Source: Daedaleopsis sinensis
Lineage: Eukaryota; Basidiomycota; Agaricomycetes; Polyporales; Polyporaceae
Length of the DNA: 64,000 nucleotides
Direction: 5' to 3'
NCBI GenBank assembly: GCA_033807695.1
Contig: CM066300.1
Span: 4,402,001 to 4,466,000, forward strand
Position numbers and translations under genes: made by a program. The number at the start of each line of letters is the position of its first letter. The stretch's first letter is position 1. Of the stretch, positions 48,791 through 59,479 are shown one piece after another. The notes beneath the pieces are model-generated. The model was not told the DNA's origin. It saw only the letters and a program-made list of their open reading frames with translations, and searched no databases.

Positions 48791-49352
48791 CTTCGATGTC
48801 TTTTGGAATGTTTTGGGATGGGAGCGGGGGTAGGAGGGGCGGCAGCGGCGGCGGGGCGAGAGGAGGGGGAGGAAAACTTGTCAGTGAAGAAACGTTCCGA
48901 GTCCAGTCGGCTTTATGAGGCACTCCAAAACCTTCTAAAACACTTGACTTGAGTCATAGGTCATGTGACCATCAGGGTATCTGTGGTGCTAATTCTGGCG
49001 AGCAGTGCCTTCAAGCTCTACTAGGGTTTGTAGTGGTTTGTCCGGTAAATCTCAGCGAAGAGTGAAGACATACGCCAGTATCATGCCTCCGAGCTCGCTG
49101 ATGCGCGTGCGCAAGGAGTCCTGGAGAAACAGCGGATGGCCACTGCATGGGCAGCGTCCAGTCTCGGGCCGATTGCCGGCCTGCCTACCTGAGTATGAAG
49201 ATCGACTACGTATACTGTGCAGAGAACGAAACCGGATGAGATTTTGAGCAAGACGTGTAGAACGCGGCATACTGAGTATCCAACGTTAACTAACCGTCAA
49301 GTAGACTTTACTCGCACACTTTGTGTTCGCGCGGTTCTCTGTACTAGTAGTG
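48791..49352. other. Promoter region of homocitrate synthase and 3' flank of the next gene
   Basis: Apart from the Gcn4-type site listed separately, I recognise nothing. The stretch next to the ATG (about 48815-48875) is purine-rich on the plus strand, so it is pyrimidine-rich on the coding strand, as in many fungal leaders. Confidence 0.5.
48950..48956. promoter_or_regulatory. Gcn4/CpcA-type site upstream of homocitrate synthase
   Basis: TGAGTCA is the exact core bound by Gcn4/CpcA, the bZIP activator of amino-acid biosynthesis genes under starvation. It lies 160 bp upstream of the homocitrate synthase ATG, a typical position. Confidence 0.5.
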
Positions 49353-50930
49353 TTATACCGCAGGAACTCGGTAGGTTTGCTCACTCAACCTATCCTTCAG
49401 CGAAACTCTCTCCACGACTTGCGCGAGGTTGTTCACCAGTGTCTGGAGCTCATCCCCCGGTACTAAACTGTTTCTGACGTCGAGCAACTTGCAGTAGACC
49501 AAGCCGTACCCGGCCTCTGCCCTCCACTCGAGCGCCTTGAACAAGGGATCTGTCTCCGGGGGTGCCAGTGGAACTTGACCGTTACTGCGACGGCCACCCG
49601 CGCGGTTCGTGATGCTACCATTGTGTGCCTTCAACGGCCTCAGCCCTCTGCGACGTACGGGATTGCTGGGACCAATATCAACGGCGCTCGGGTTCCTATC
49701 CACATCTTTGGCCTTCTCACGGATCGGATAGTTTATAGCCTCCAAGAGGAGATGTTGTAGTCGAGGGCAGAGCGGGGGGAGCGTCCTGGTCTGCCCAGAG
49801 CCCGGGTATGTCTCTTCCGTCCTCTTTCCCAACGCGTCGAAGAGCGCGTTCAACGGGCCGTTAACTCTATGAGCAGTGTCGCGGATACACAGAAAGGCGA
49901 TGTTCTGGAAAGGACCCAGCATGTTCGCCCAGTCAAGCTCTCTACTGGACACAACGTCCGATTGCACAGAGAGATGGGTGAGCTTGCTGGCGCGGAAGAT
50001 GTCGGGGAGCGTGCGCTGTACGACGGACTGCAGCAACTGGCCGCGGGACTCGTCAGGGTCGAGTGCCGCGGTCGGTCTGTTCCCGCAAGAAATGATCATC
50101 AAGTCCTGTCGTGTCTGGGTAGAAGAGACGGGAGAGGCGATGCCGTTAAGAAATATGGTGCTTGGGTTAGCTTGCACGATAATATGATCAATATGGCCGA
50201 GCTTCGGGAGTGTGTCAGGGTATGTAGGAAGCATCTCCCGAAGGATGTCGCCCTCAAGAGGCCGTTCGTCACATGAGGCGAAGAGCATGACGTAAACGTT
50301 GAGAGGTATTATCAAGTATGGGAGGAAGAACCGGATGCGGCTGGGTGTGTCGTAGACAATGAAAGTCGAGAGTTTGGGCAACCTCCGGGTGACTGCAGCC
50401 GATGGGATCGAGTCCCATGTAGTCGTTGGGACATGGAGGAAGTCGCGGAGCTCGAGATGAAACAAAGAAGGAAAGCGTGTCAACGCGTCAAGGAAGTCTT
50501 CGTAGGTGAACTCCGGAACGGATGCTTGAGGGTGATCCATATAGAGCTCCGTATGCGTCCATTCTGGGAAAGGCGGCAGAAAGAGCTTCTCGGGTCCAAA
50601 GGAAGCATAGTTATGATGGTCGAAAGGGACAGCCAGATAGTCGGTGACATCTGTGGTGGGGTGCACGCCTTGCAGGACCAACTTGCCGAGTGAGGGCATG
50701 CGGTTTTCGAGAAGCGTGCGGAGATCCCTAGCAGGTACGTCTGCACCGGTGAGCTTGACGTTTAAGGTGACGACGAACGGCCAATAATTTTCAAGCTGAA
50801 GCAGAGCCATTTCGATATCGGAGAAGCCGATATCTTCGCCTGGTGCGCAACCACGAAATATCACGCTTAGAGAGACAACAACGGCGCTGTCGGTAGCTAC
50901 AGTGGCGTTCATAACTGTGCCTGCGCTCAT
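49353..50930 (-). CDS. Orphan LRR-like protein (F-box family relative)
   Basis: This is an intronless 525-residue frame. I do not recognise a named domain. The sequence has irregular leucine-rich segments (LGKLVLQGVHP, LFHLELRDFLHVP, LTHLSVQSDVV) of the kind that follow the F-box in expanded Agaricomycete families, but no clear F-box is visible. It is similar in organisation to the gene at 54754-56106: same strand, length class, leucine pattern, and ends of the type RxxLxxRL. An AG acceptor at about 50974 suggests a possible leader intron. The function is unknown. Confidence 0.6.
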   Translation of the reverse strand: MSAGTVMNATVATDSAVVVSLSVIFRGCAPGEDIGFSDIEMALLQLENYWPFVVTLNVKLTGADVPARDLRTLLENRMPSLGKLVLQGVHPTTDVTDYLAVPFDHHNYASFGPEKLFLPPFPEWTHTELYMDHPQASVPEFTYEDFLDALTRFPSLFHLELRDFLHVPTTTWDSIPSAAVTRRLPKLSTFIVYDTPSRIRFFLPYLIIPLNVYVMLFASCDERPLEGDILREMLPTYPDTLPKLGHIDHIIVQANPSTIFLNGIASPVSSTQTRQDLMIISCGNRPTAALDPDESRGQLLQSVVQRTLPDIFRASKLTHLSVQSDVVSSRELDWANMLGPFQNIAFLCIRDTAHRVNGPLNALFDALGKRTEETYPGSGQTRTLPPLCPRLQHLLLEAINYPIREKAKDVDRNPSAVDIGPSNPVRRRGLRPLKAHNGSITNRAGGRRSNGQVPLAPPETDPLFKALEWRAEAGYGLVYCKLLDVRNSLVPGDELQTLVNNLAQVVERVSLKDRLSEQTYRVPAV

Positions 50931-51934
50931 GGCCAGTCAGCAAGGATTCCTCCCTAAACAGTGTGACGCATACCTGTCAATATGAATTATAGGCAGGTTC
51001 TGGAAGAAACTCGTTAGACAGAATTTTTGCAGAGGAGAGCGACGAGTCTGGCTCACTGTTTACCAGCGGGTGATGGTACAAGTATTTGTACACTATGTAG
51101 AAGTATAGGACAGGTTACAGCGCTCAAGAGTGACGGATGAACTGACTTATGAGCCGGAGGGAGCATAGATATATGCGACCGTGGACGGGAACAATGCCGA
51201 AACGAAACCCTTGCCGATGCAAGGGGTTTATCAGGAAAGGATTGATAGCCCGAATCGCAATTCACAAGGTAGCATAATGAGCGGCGGTGGCACGCTGCCA
51301 AGTCGATGCACAGATGTGTTTGTTCTGGGAACGAGGATTGTTGAGCGATTAATATTCTGCTACCAAGAACCGCATAGCATGGGGACATCATGCAAAGAGT
51401 ACGCACCGATGTTCAAAGGAGGTACTCTTAAACGAATCAAGAAGTCTCTTGAAGATACATCGAAGGGGTTGAGTTGAAGTTGGCAGTACGTATGCGATTT
51501 TTTGTTCAACCACTGCATGCAGCGGACGCGTCGCCTGATAATTGATGTCACATGATCGTGTATGGACATGCCAGCGCCGAATACTCCGAGGTCGATATCA
51601 TCTTCTATTTCTAGCTGCGTGCACACAGCGGGGAGGACACGACGTAGAAGAAAACCCGAAAATGTGTGTTGCGAGGCTCGTGGAGGTGGTGGTGCCTGGA
51701 AAAGGTTACTTAACAAGTGGAGGTTGGTCACATGGGCGTGCCATCACGATTCACGATCACTGGAAGAAGTTGGAGCCGCCCAAGGGTCTCTCTCACACTT
51801 GTGTATCGCGCCCCCGCACGAACGTTCTCTAGCTCGTCTTCCCTCCTGCACTCACCGTGCGCCCGCGAGCCCCGCTGCTCCGACCCTAATACGCTCTTCT
51901 CTGACCTGTGAAAGGCTTTGAGGACGTTGCAGAC
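50931..51934. other. Divergent intergenic region before the NIPA gene
   Basis: No gene was recognised. A TATA-like ATATATCT on the minus strand (about 51166-51174) may serve the LRR-like gene, which would then have a leader of about 200 nt. Confidence 0.4.
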
Positions 51935-54478
51935 ATGTCGGACGGCAGTCAGCCTCCACAATACCGCGCGTGAGTCGGACAGTGCTTGTGGCTTTGCTTT
52001 TGAATCTAACTATTGAGCGACTACCCTGGTCTCTAGTGTTGGCGTCGTGCTTGCCGTAGGCTCCGGGCTGCTCATAGGGTCTTCCTTCGTGTTCAAGAAG
52101 AAGGGGCTACTGAGTTCGCAGAAGGGACATGCCGCGGGCGAAGGGGTGGCTTATCTCAAGTCGGTGCGTCGCGTTTTTCGCGCGAGAGCGTTATCATGTT
52201 GATTCATTGGACGCCTGGTGTCTCGTAGCCCATGTGGTGGACAGGAATGATCATCATGATTCTGGGAGAACTCTGCAACTTTGGAGCATACGCTTTTGTG
52301 GAGGCGATCATCGTCGTGAGTCCTCTCGCACTCGCATAGTTGCAAGATTTTCCCGCTATAACAGCAGCTATGGTAGACCCCCATGGGTGCACTGTCCGTC
52401 GTCATCTCCGGTATACTCTCGCATTTCATTCTCAAGGAAAGGCTATCCCTCTTCGGCTGGATATCTTCCATTCAATGTTTGCTCGGAGCCGCTATCCTCG
52501 CCTTGAACGGACCAGAAGAGCAGAGCGTATCGACAATAGAAGGCTTCAAGCATCTGTTCCTCGCCCCGTGGTTCCTGGCCTATGGCGGCGTTGTCATCGT
52601 GGCCGCCCTGGTCCTCGCGCTCTATGCTGCGCCGAAGTGGGGCCATAAGAGCATGATGCCCTACTTGGTGAGTTGTTCCCGCGAGCTATTCTGGTGAGAG
52701 CGGTCACTGAGAGAGACGCATCAGGGCGTGTGTAGTCTTATTGGAGGGTTGAGCGTCAGCTGCACCCAAGGTCTTGGCGCAAGCATAGTGACGTCCATTA
52801 GAGGTGACAACCAGGTCAGTACGGTCATTAGATATGCGAGTTTCTGAGCTCACCTTGGTGCAGTTCAAGAACTGGTTCACCTACTTTCTGCTGGTATTTG
52901 TGGTCGTAACGCTCCGTTGGTGCTTTTCCTATATATGTCATTGCGTCCATGCTCAGATATGCGACAGTCACTGAGCTTTACTATCTCAACGTCGCGCTAG
53001 CGTTGTTCAATACTGGTGAGTGTGTCTTGGCATTCGACATAATTCCACTATTGAACTTTCCCTCTCCTAGCGATGGGTAAGTTATGGTTGACTCGTTCAA
53101 TGTATTGTCAAGACTCATCATGATTCCACCTACGCAGTCACCCCGACCTACTATGTCACTTGTAAGTTCACCATGGTGACGTTAATATCCTCTACGCTCA
53201 CACGCTGCATATATAGTTACCTTCTGCACCTTGGTCACCTCGGTGGTAGGTGGCATAGCTCTCCTCAACTTGCCGTGTATCTGATTACCACTATGGTCCC
53301 TAGATCTTGTACCAGGGGTTGAAGGCTAGCGCGGCTCAGATCATCACTATCGTGCTGGCTTTTGCCGTTATATGCACCGGCATAATCATTCTCCAGATGA
53401 CAAAAGTAGACCCGCGAAGTCTCGAGAATGTGCGTCTTTCCGTCCCTGTACGGCACCATTCTGATTGGCACCCCAGGTCGACAAACACACAACCCTGCTC
53501 CTCGAGGTGGCGCGACAGGAAGTTGACCCGCTCGCTGTCCATGACATTGAGCTCGGGCGCGGGAATACTATGCGTTCGCGGCGCTCTCGCCATTCGCGCC
53601 ACATACACTCGCGCACAACGACCCCCGACGTCGACCCCTCCGCCGCGCGCTCGACAGATGACCTCGAAGCCGGGCCCGCATCCACGTCCGACGTCGATTC
53701 GGACCTCGACCTTGCCGACGAAAAACGTGCGATCCTCATCAAGACCGAGGAACCAGGGCTCGACTCGCTCCGCATGACCGGCGGCGCCATCGGCACCATC
53801 ATCCGCGCCCGCCGCCGCGCGACCGCGCTCTCCGCCGCGAGCGCAACACGCAGCCAACACTCCATTTCGTCTGCCGGGCCTAACGAAAGCATGCGGAGCC
53901 AGGATATCGTCCGCTCCGGCACGCGAAGGAGCTCGCTCTCGCCTAACACTCGCCCAAGCTGGTTCAGGGCGCTCACGGACGGCGGGCGCCGGGCGGACCA
54001 GTCGCACTCCCCCGCGCGGAGGACATCCGACGTCCCAGAGGTGTCGGAGAAATCAGAGAAATCACAGCCGGCCTCTCCGGACATATCGGGGCTGCCTGCA
54101 ACTGTGGGCGACGGCGAGAGCCCACTGTCGGGCGCCGAGTCGCAGACGGGCTCCGCAGGGCTGCCGACGACTGGGAATCCTGGTATACAGATCCTGAGCA
54201 GTGGCGAGCTCGTCGCGTCTCCGCTGCTGACTACGCCTGCGTCGGAGGAGGGAAACCCCTTGCGCCGCCCGAGCGTGCGGTTCCAGCCGGACATTCGCGG
54301 GGCTGTATCTTCCCCCGATGTTCACGTGCAGACCACTACGGGGACCCCTGAGGCGGCGCGACCGAGTTTGACGACTGAGGGCGAGGGTGCGGGTGCGACG
54401 CGGTCGAGGACGATGCCAGTGGTATTCACGGATGCGGAGCATGTGCGTGCGGAGGAGGGCTTGCGGGAGCAGTCTTGA
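51935..54478 (+). CDS. NIPA-type magnesium transporter with long C-terminal tail
   Basis: This is a multispan membrane protein of the NIPA (DUF803) family, which carries Mg2+. Exons: 51935-51969, 52037-52163, 52229-52315, 52377-52667, 52725-52814, 52864-52915, 52968-53015, 53071-53076, 53138-53161, 53217-53242, 53304-53429 and 53477-54478, giving 637 residues. Nine helices carry family motifs: SGLLIGSSFVFKKKGL, NFGAYAFVEAIIV, GALSVVISGILSHFILKERL, and TELYYLNVALALFNTAM. Exon 8 is a 6-nt micro-exon (CGATGG) that supplies Ala-Met and the first base of Val. The last exon adds about 330 polar, Ser/Arg-rich residues without predicted structure, likely a cytosolic regulatory tail. Long shadow frames run antisense to it. 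Confidence 0.87.
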
Positions 54479-54753
54479 CCACGTTGGTGTGTCTGATTAT
54501 GACCTGCAACGACTTACGACGATGCTCCGAGGTATCCTTATTGTTTCAATTGATCTGCCAGTGGATGTACGATCCGTCTTCTTGGTTACTTCTCGAGCTG
54601 AAATACCATAAACATTGGATACCCTACATACTACAACAACATGTGCAGATGTGTTGCCGATCGAACTGAGACATACAAGACATACATGGAGGGAACATAA
54701 TAGGAACATAGTGCGCACGAGCCACGGAGCAACAAGCTTGACAATAGTCAACG

Positions 54754-56106
54754 TCAACCCATGATCGTCAATTTCTCCGGCTCATAGTCGATCCCCAGGA
54801 GGTCTTGTCCACAGAGTCGTCCTCTCATCTCGTTCTCGGCATAATTGAGGTCCCTGAACCCTGCCCCTGGCCAGACCAAGCTCATGCTTAAGCTCGCCAG
54901 CAATCCGTTCCCCTGCCTGCGGACCTCAAGAGTTTCCTCCACCTCATCGACCAACGCTGGAGAGTACAGCGCCCCCACCAGCTGAACAGTATCGAGGTTG
55001 AAACAGACCGGTGTCTGGCCCGCCTGATCGACCAGCCGGAGGCCCGCAAACATCCCGCGCGCGCTGCGTAGGGACTCGTTGGTGTCGAACGCGCGGAGCC
55101 GGTCGAGGTTGGGAAACTTCCTGTACGCGCGCCCCCAGCTGTGCTGCGCGACGGCGCCGAGGTTGCCAGTGATCTCGAGTTCCCGGAGGGGGTGCGTCTC
55201 GCTGGGGCCAGGCCCGGGGGCCCGGAAGACGTCTGCGAGGGAGAAGACGGCCGAGTCCAGCAGGGTGGAGCGGTCGTCGCTGAAGTCCTTTACGCACACT
55301 TCGAGCGTGGTGAGTCCATGATCCTTGGCTGTGGCTGCTATCTTGAGGCCGTTCCTCGCGTCCACCGTCAGCATGGTCGCTATGGTGAGGATCCGGAGCC
55401 TGGAAGAAAGCGCGCGGAGGACGTCCTTTGCGTTGACGGGGAACGGCCTGTCGGTGAGTCGGACAACAATGTCCACGTTCGTGGTATTCTCGAAACGCAT
55501 GCAGGATAGCAGCTTACGAGTCTTTTGGGGCGAGTCGTCGATCTTCAGGTAGTTGAGCGCCGGAAGAAATGCGACGCAGTCGCGGGGAAGGTCGTCTGAG
55601 TTGTCGTCCACGGCAGACAAGTAGTTGATCAGTTCGAGGCGCTCCAGCAATACCCATGAGGACATGGCCGACACAAACTTTGGGAAGCTGTATGCGTTGG
55701 TCACCGACGCATCCCGCAGTTGCAGAACGGTCAGGAAGCTGAACGACTCAGCCATCGTTCGTGAGTGGATGAATGTGCCTTCCACGCGTAGATGCTTCAA
55801 TGAGTCTTGATGGGGCCGCAATGGAAGATGAAAGGCTTGTAGGTCGACTTCTGAGTGGAATACATGAACACTGAGTTCAGGTATCTTACATGCGCTCACG
55901 AAGCGGAGGATGGAGTCGATGGCCAGTTGACCGGAACAGTAGTCGATTTCTTGGAGGTCGACATAACGCACTGGTCCGATGCTGACTGAGGCTATGGCCA
56001 GCTGGTTTCGTTGTGCATCTGCCATGCCTGCACTGATAGTGTTATACTGGACAGACTGCGGGACGCCCCAGCCACCCAAGTAGACAATCACGATCGGGAT
56101 AGGCAT
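54754..56106 (-). CDS. Orphan LRR-like protein (F-box family relative)
   Basis: This is an intronless coding region of 450 residues, starting at the Met encoded at 56106-56104. Codons upstream to 56337 are open but contain no ATG and hold a leader intron (see below). The protein has irregular leucine-rich segments (LTVLQLRDASV, LERLELINYL, LNYLKIDDSP) and no recognised F-box. It resembles the orphan at 49353-50930 in layout. The gene converges on the NIPA transporter. The function is unknown. Confidence 0.6.
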   Translation of the reverse strand: MPIPIVIVYLGGWGVPQSVQYNTISAGMADAQRNQLAIASVSIGPVRYVDLQEIDYCSGQLAIDSILRFVSACKIPELSVHVFHSEVDLQAFHLPLRPHQDSLKHLRVEGTFIHSRTMAESFSFLTVLQLRDASVTNAYSFPKFVSAMSSWVLLERLELINYLSAVDDNSDDLPRDCVAFLPALNYLKIDDSPQKTRKLLSCMRFENTTNVDIVVRLTDRPFPVNAKDVLRALSSRLRILTIATMLTVDARNGLKIAATAKDHGLTTLEVCVKDFSDDRSTLLDSAVFSLADVFRAPGPGPSETHPLRELEITGNLGAVAQHSWGRAYRKFPNLDRLRAFDTNESLRSARGMFAGLRLVDQAGQTPVCFNLDTVQLVGALYSPALVDEVEETLEVRRQGNGLLASLSMSLVWPGAGFRDLNYAENEMRGRLCGQDLLGIDYEPEKLTIMG

Positions 56107-56111
56107 ATTCG

Positions 56112-56171
56112 CTGCGGATATAAGAGAAACTTTAGTACACGAAGGTGCATATGTTGTAAAGTTCTGCGCAC
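56112..56171 (-). other. Probable leader (5' UTR) intron of the 54754-56106 gene
   Basis: On the minus strand the segment begins GTGCGC after CAAGCAAG and ends in CCGCAG, six bases before the ATG. Its length (60 nt) is typical for this genome. A TATA element lies 84 bp further upstream. Confidence 0.4.
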
Positions 56172-56254
56172 CTTGCTTGATTGTACTTCTGGTAGAGGAG
56201 GAGGAGAGAGGGCAGACAACTTGGATGGAGGGAGGACTCGAGAAAGTGCCGGTG

Positions 56255-56262
56255 TTTATATC
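56255..56262 (-). promoter_or_regulatory. TATA box of the 54754-56106 gene
   Basis: TTTATATC on the plus strand reads GATATAAA toward the gene, about 150 bp upstream of the ATG. This fits a leader carrying the intron at 56112-56171. Confidence 0.45.
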
Positions 56263-57712
56263 TGTGCCATGCCCAGGAAGTATGCGAAAGCATCTTTGTC
56301 CTATAGCACTGACGATTTGCAAAGCAGGCGGAGACACCTGTAGCTTTCATGTTTTCTGATAAGGCTTACTGGCGTCAATATCATACGAAGCCAGTGGCAA
56401 TGCAAACTGTCACTCCCTGACGTCTGCTTTAGCAGGCCTGGTCAGGCCGTTCAATAGCTCATATCTCTGAGCTTACTAGCAGCCTATAATGCCGGGTTTC
56501 TGTCCGTTCAGAGGATGAGAAAGCGATAGAAAAGGGTGTCGGAGCTGGTGCCAGGGAGACAATGATTGGTCTCCCTTCGCCGCCGGCAACCTCCCTTCCA
56601 CTGATGGCGAAGATCAGCCGCAAAGCTAGCTTTTCCCAATCTTTAGTCTCCTCGAATCCTTCATGCCACTTCGAGTTCCACGCACCGAAGTCCAGTGGAA
56701 AGCGTGGAAAGCACACTCGGCCACTAGAGTCAGCGCATTGACAATTCAATTGGCAGGTTCCCCCATATGCTGCTTCAAGGGGTCTTCCTCCTCTCCATGC
56801 GTCTTGCTCTGTCTGGCTTCGATAGATGCTCGGTGAAGTTCGAGGGATGCCTCAGCGGTCATTTCGAGTGTATTCAAGTTGCCTAAGCGTCTCGAGCGTT
56901 TCTAAGACACTGTCGGCCCTCACGGCGACCGACGATCATCGATTAAATCTTGTAACATACCTATACAACGGAGCGGGCATTCGATAATATGCAACAGACC
57001 TGGGCGACAGACTTCAATATCGTGTGTCGAATGAGGACTCGCAGTATTACACGCACCGCACCCTGTTGCATCTAAAGACATCACCGAGCAACTCCTCTAT
57101 GGGCCGGAGTAGGGCGAGCGCCACTTTTCAGCCTCTACAAGCCATTTGCGCTTGGTCATGGGTGGAGACAAAAGCAGGATATCTCAGATCCATTTTCTGC
57201 CAGATGTCAGCGATTGGTATAAGATTCTCGCGTGAATATGCTTCGTGTAAGCTGCCGAAGACGACTCACATATACTCGGGTTGGCTCTGCTCATGCCCCT
57301 CATACTGTGCCTCAAGCCTCAAAATTCCTTCGTTAATGATCGCAAAAACAAAGACCGGTGGGTGTAAGTCCTCGGAGGTTAGTCACTTGCAGAGCGGCCG
57401 GAGCGAGCCGGAGCGTCGGACCCGGGGGAATAATAATAGATCACGGGCCGCTATGATTAGTAACCGGAACGGACCGAAGCATATGATTGGCAAGGGCTGG
57501 TTCGTCATCGCTGGATCGAGCCACCTGGGACTGCTCACCCGCCTCGGGCTCGCTGCTGCAGTACGAGTGGGAGAAGAGGCTTGCTATGGAAAAGTTAAGA
57601 CTGCTTACCCACCGGCCGCTGTCCTAGAGAAGAGCATCCTCGAGATAGATAACAGGGGCGACGGACGAGCGACCAGGAAATCCCCTATTATCCCCCACCC
57701 GTGCCGCTCGAC
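56263..57712. other. Intergenic region upstream of alkaline ceramidase
   Basis: The longest frames are 57024-57806 (plus), which overlaps the ceramidase exon in another frame, and 56459-56749 (minus). Neither has a recognisable domain. A CGGAGCGAGC-type direct repeat lies near 57396-57415. Confidence 0.4.
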
Positions 57713-59079
57713 ATGGCCGGAGTCTCTCAGCTCGTCGCGCCCGATCTCTCCTTTCTTTCAAATTCTTCCCTCTCATCCCCCGCTGACCCTCCGTCCTCGG
57801 CCATGAGCAGCAACACTACCGCAAACGCCTTTCTTGCAAGTCAAGCGTTCTGGGGCCCTGTCACCGCTACGCTCGACTGGTGCGAAGTGTGTAGCCATCC
57901 TCCATCTAACGTCACTCGTGCTGATCATCCTTCCCTGTCACGCATCTCAGGCCAACTACCAATTCTCGCAATACATCGCGGAGGCGGCCAATACTTTCTC
58001 TAATATTGTGACCGTTTCATTGGCAATCTATGGGGCGGTCCAATCGATTCGGGAGAAATTGCCACTAAGGTATCTCACTGGTTACCTGGTACGTCTTCGA
58101 TTGCATCGAACAACATATGTACATGCGAATCCTCACCTGTATCGCGCGAACTTAAGGGGTTTGCGTTGGTCGGGATAGGCAGCTTCATATTCCATGCCAC
58201 TCTCACTTTCGAGGCTCAGCTCATGGACGAACTGCCGATGATCTACGTGGCAAGCTACTGCTGTGCAACGCTCTTCGACACCTCTCGGGGGTTCGAGTTG
58301 CGCAAATCCAATGCTTTGCCCCTGGGGATTGTCTTTGCGTCATTGAACTGCCTGTTCACACTGTCCTAGTACGTGTCCTCAGCAAGCGTCCCAGGTTCTC
58401 CGCGTTGTTAAGCAAACCACCAGCTATATTTGGCGTAATCCCGTCTATCACCAAGTTGTGTTCGCAACTATACTGTTCACCATGATATTCCGCATCGTCC
58501 AACTACTCCGTGATGGGGCGATTGCAAAGAGGTTGCCCGAGACCCAGCGATCGACCATAACCCGACTCTTCTCTTCTGGCGCGACCACGTTCACTGTCGG
58601 TTTCTTGGTATGGAACCTGGACAACATTTTTTGCTCCAGGATAACGCGATGGAAACAAACTATTGGATGGCCCGCCGCGTTTCTACTTGAAGGTACGTTT
58701 GCTGCAGTTCTTCTTGAGTCAGCGAGCTCATGCTGGTGCTAGGCCACTCGTGGTGGCATATCCTTACGGTTCGTAATGCTACCCCGATGTGTGTAAGTAT
58801 ATGTTTCTGACCGAGACCCACAGGCTGTTGGCACATATTTGATGCTGATAGGGAATACATGTGCGTATGCGCTCAATCCTTGGAAACTAATTTCAGCCAC
58901 TGACCATCACCTAGATCTGTGAGCCTTACCATGATGCAGTGATTCATCGGTTGATCAGTGCTGACGGGCGGTCTACTCAAAGCACTCTTTGCATCAAGGA
59001 TCATCACTCGAACTTTGCCATTCACAGTACTCTGGGTCTTCCTCGTATAGTACGTGTGGACAAGACCAAGACACAATGA
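57713..59079 (+). CDS. Alkaline ceramidase (YPC1/YDC1/ACER family)
   Basis: This is an integral ER/Golgi membrane enzyme that hydrolyses ceramide to sphingoid base and fatty acid. Exons: 57713-57886, 57951-58088, 58157-58368, 58424-58692, 58743-58768, 58824-58864 and 58983-59079, giving 318 residues. Family motifs are GPVTATLDWCEANYQFS, EAANTFSN, GIGSFIFHATL with its catalytic His, QLMDELPMIYVA, and GHSWWHILT with the second His pair. The last exon, TLCIKDHHSNFAI, matches the family C-terminus. Skipping its splice would end the frame 15 codons after the previous exon's donor. A second Met at 57803 gives 288 residues, nearer the usual length; I keep the first because its ATG context is better. 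Confidence 0.87.
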
Positions 59080-59371
59080 TCGATGGACCATCTCATCTCA
59101 CGCATTACGACGATATTCACCCGCACATGTATACAGTATCACGTATCTATCTGCACATTTTCTTGGTATACTGGTTCTTCACTCATTGTATCACGAACCC
59201 TCACGTTGCTTCACCTGCTCACGACTTTTGATAGCTGCTGATACGCTTTGATAATATAAGTATTGGTGTAGAAGCATCACTTTTCTCTAAAACAAAACTG
59301 CGGTGTAGCCCAGGTGTAGCCTACCGATTGCAACGGAAAAGTGAATTCGACGCGACGATAACGTGACCGAA
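59080..59371. other. Intergenic region between ceramidase and the BRCA2 homologue
   Basis: This short AT-richer spacer holds the ceramidase 3' flank and the BRCA2 promoter. No gene was seen. Confidence 0.5.
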
Positions 59372-59384
59372 ACGCGTCACGCGT
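59372..59384. promoter_or_regulatory. Paired MluI cell-cycle boxes upstream of the BRCA2 homologue
   Basis: ACGCGT occurs at 59372-59377 and 59379-59384, seven bases apart and about 100 bp before the ATG. The same motif is clustered before WSS1 and histone H4 in this window. Confidence 0.5.
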
Positions 59385-59479
59385 GCGGCGCGTTTGTGGC
59401 ATTGGCATAGTCTTCAAGTTAGTACGCGACCACCATCATCTCCGAGGCCCTTTTGCAGTGCTTCCTCTTGGCCGACACA

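Noticed and set aside
53386..54294. 302-codon minus-strand open frame
   Set aside because: It is antisense to the NIPA tail exon and Ser/Arg-rich only because the sense strand is.
57024..57806. 260-codon plus-strand open frame
   Set aside because: It has no family resemblance and overlaps the start of the ceramidase gene in another frame.
58865..58922. Ceramidase ending at the TGA at 58920-58922
   Set aside because: Splicing at GTATGC (58865) to 58983 recovers the TLCIKDHHSNFAI segment typical of the family C-terminus, so the earlier stop is taken as intronic.
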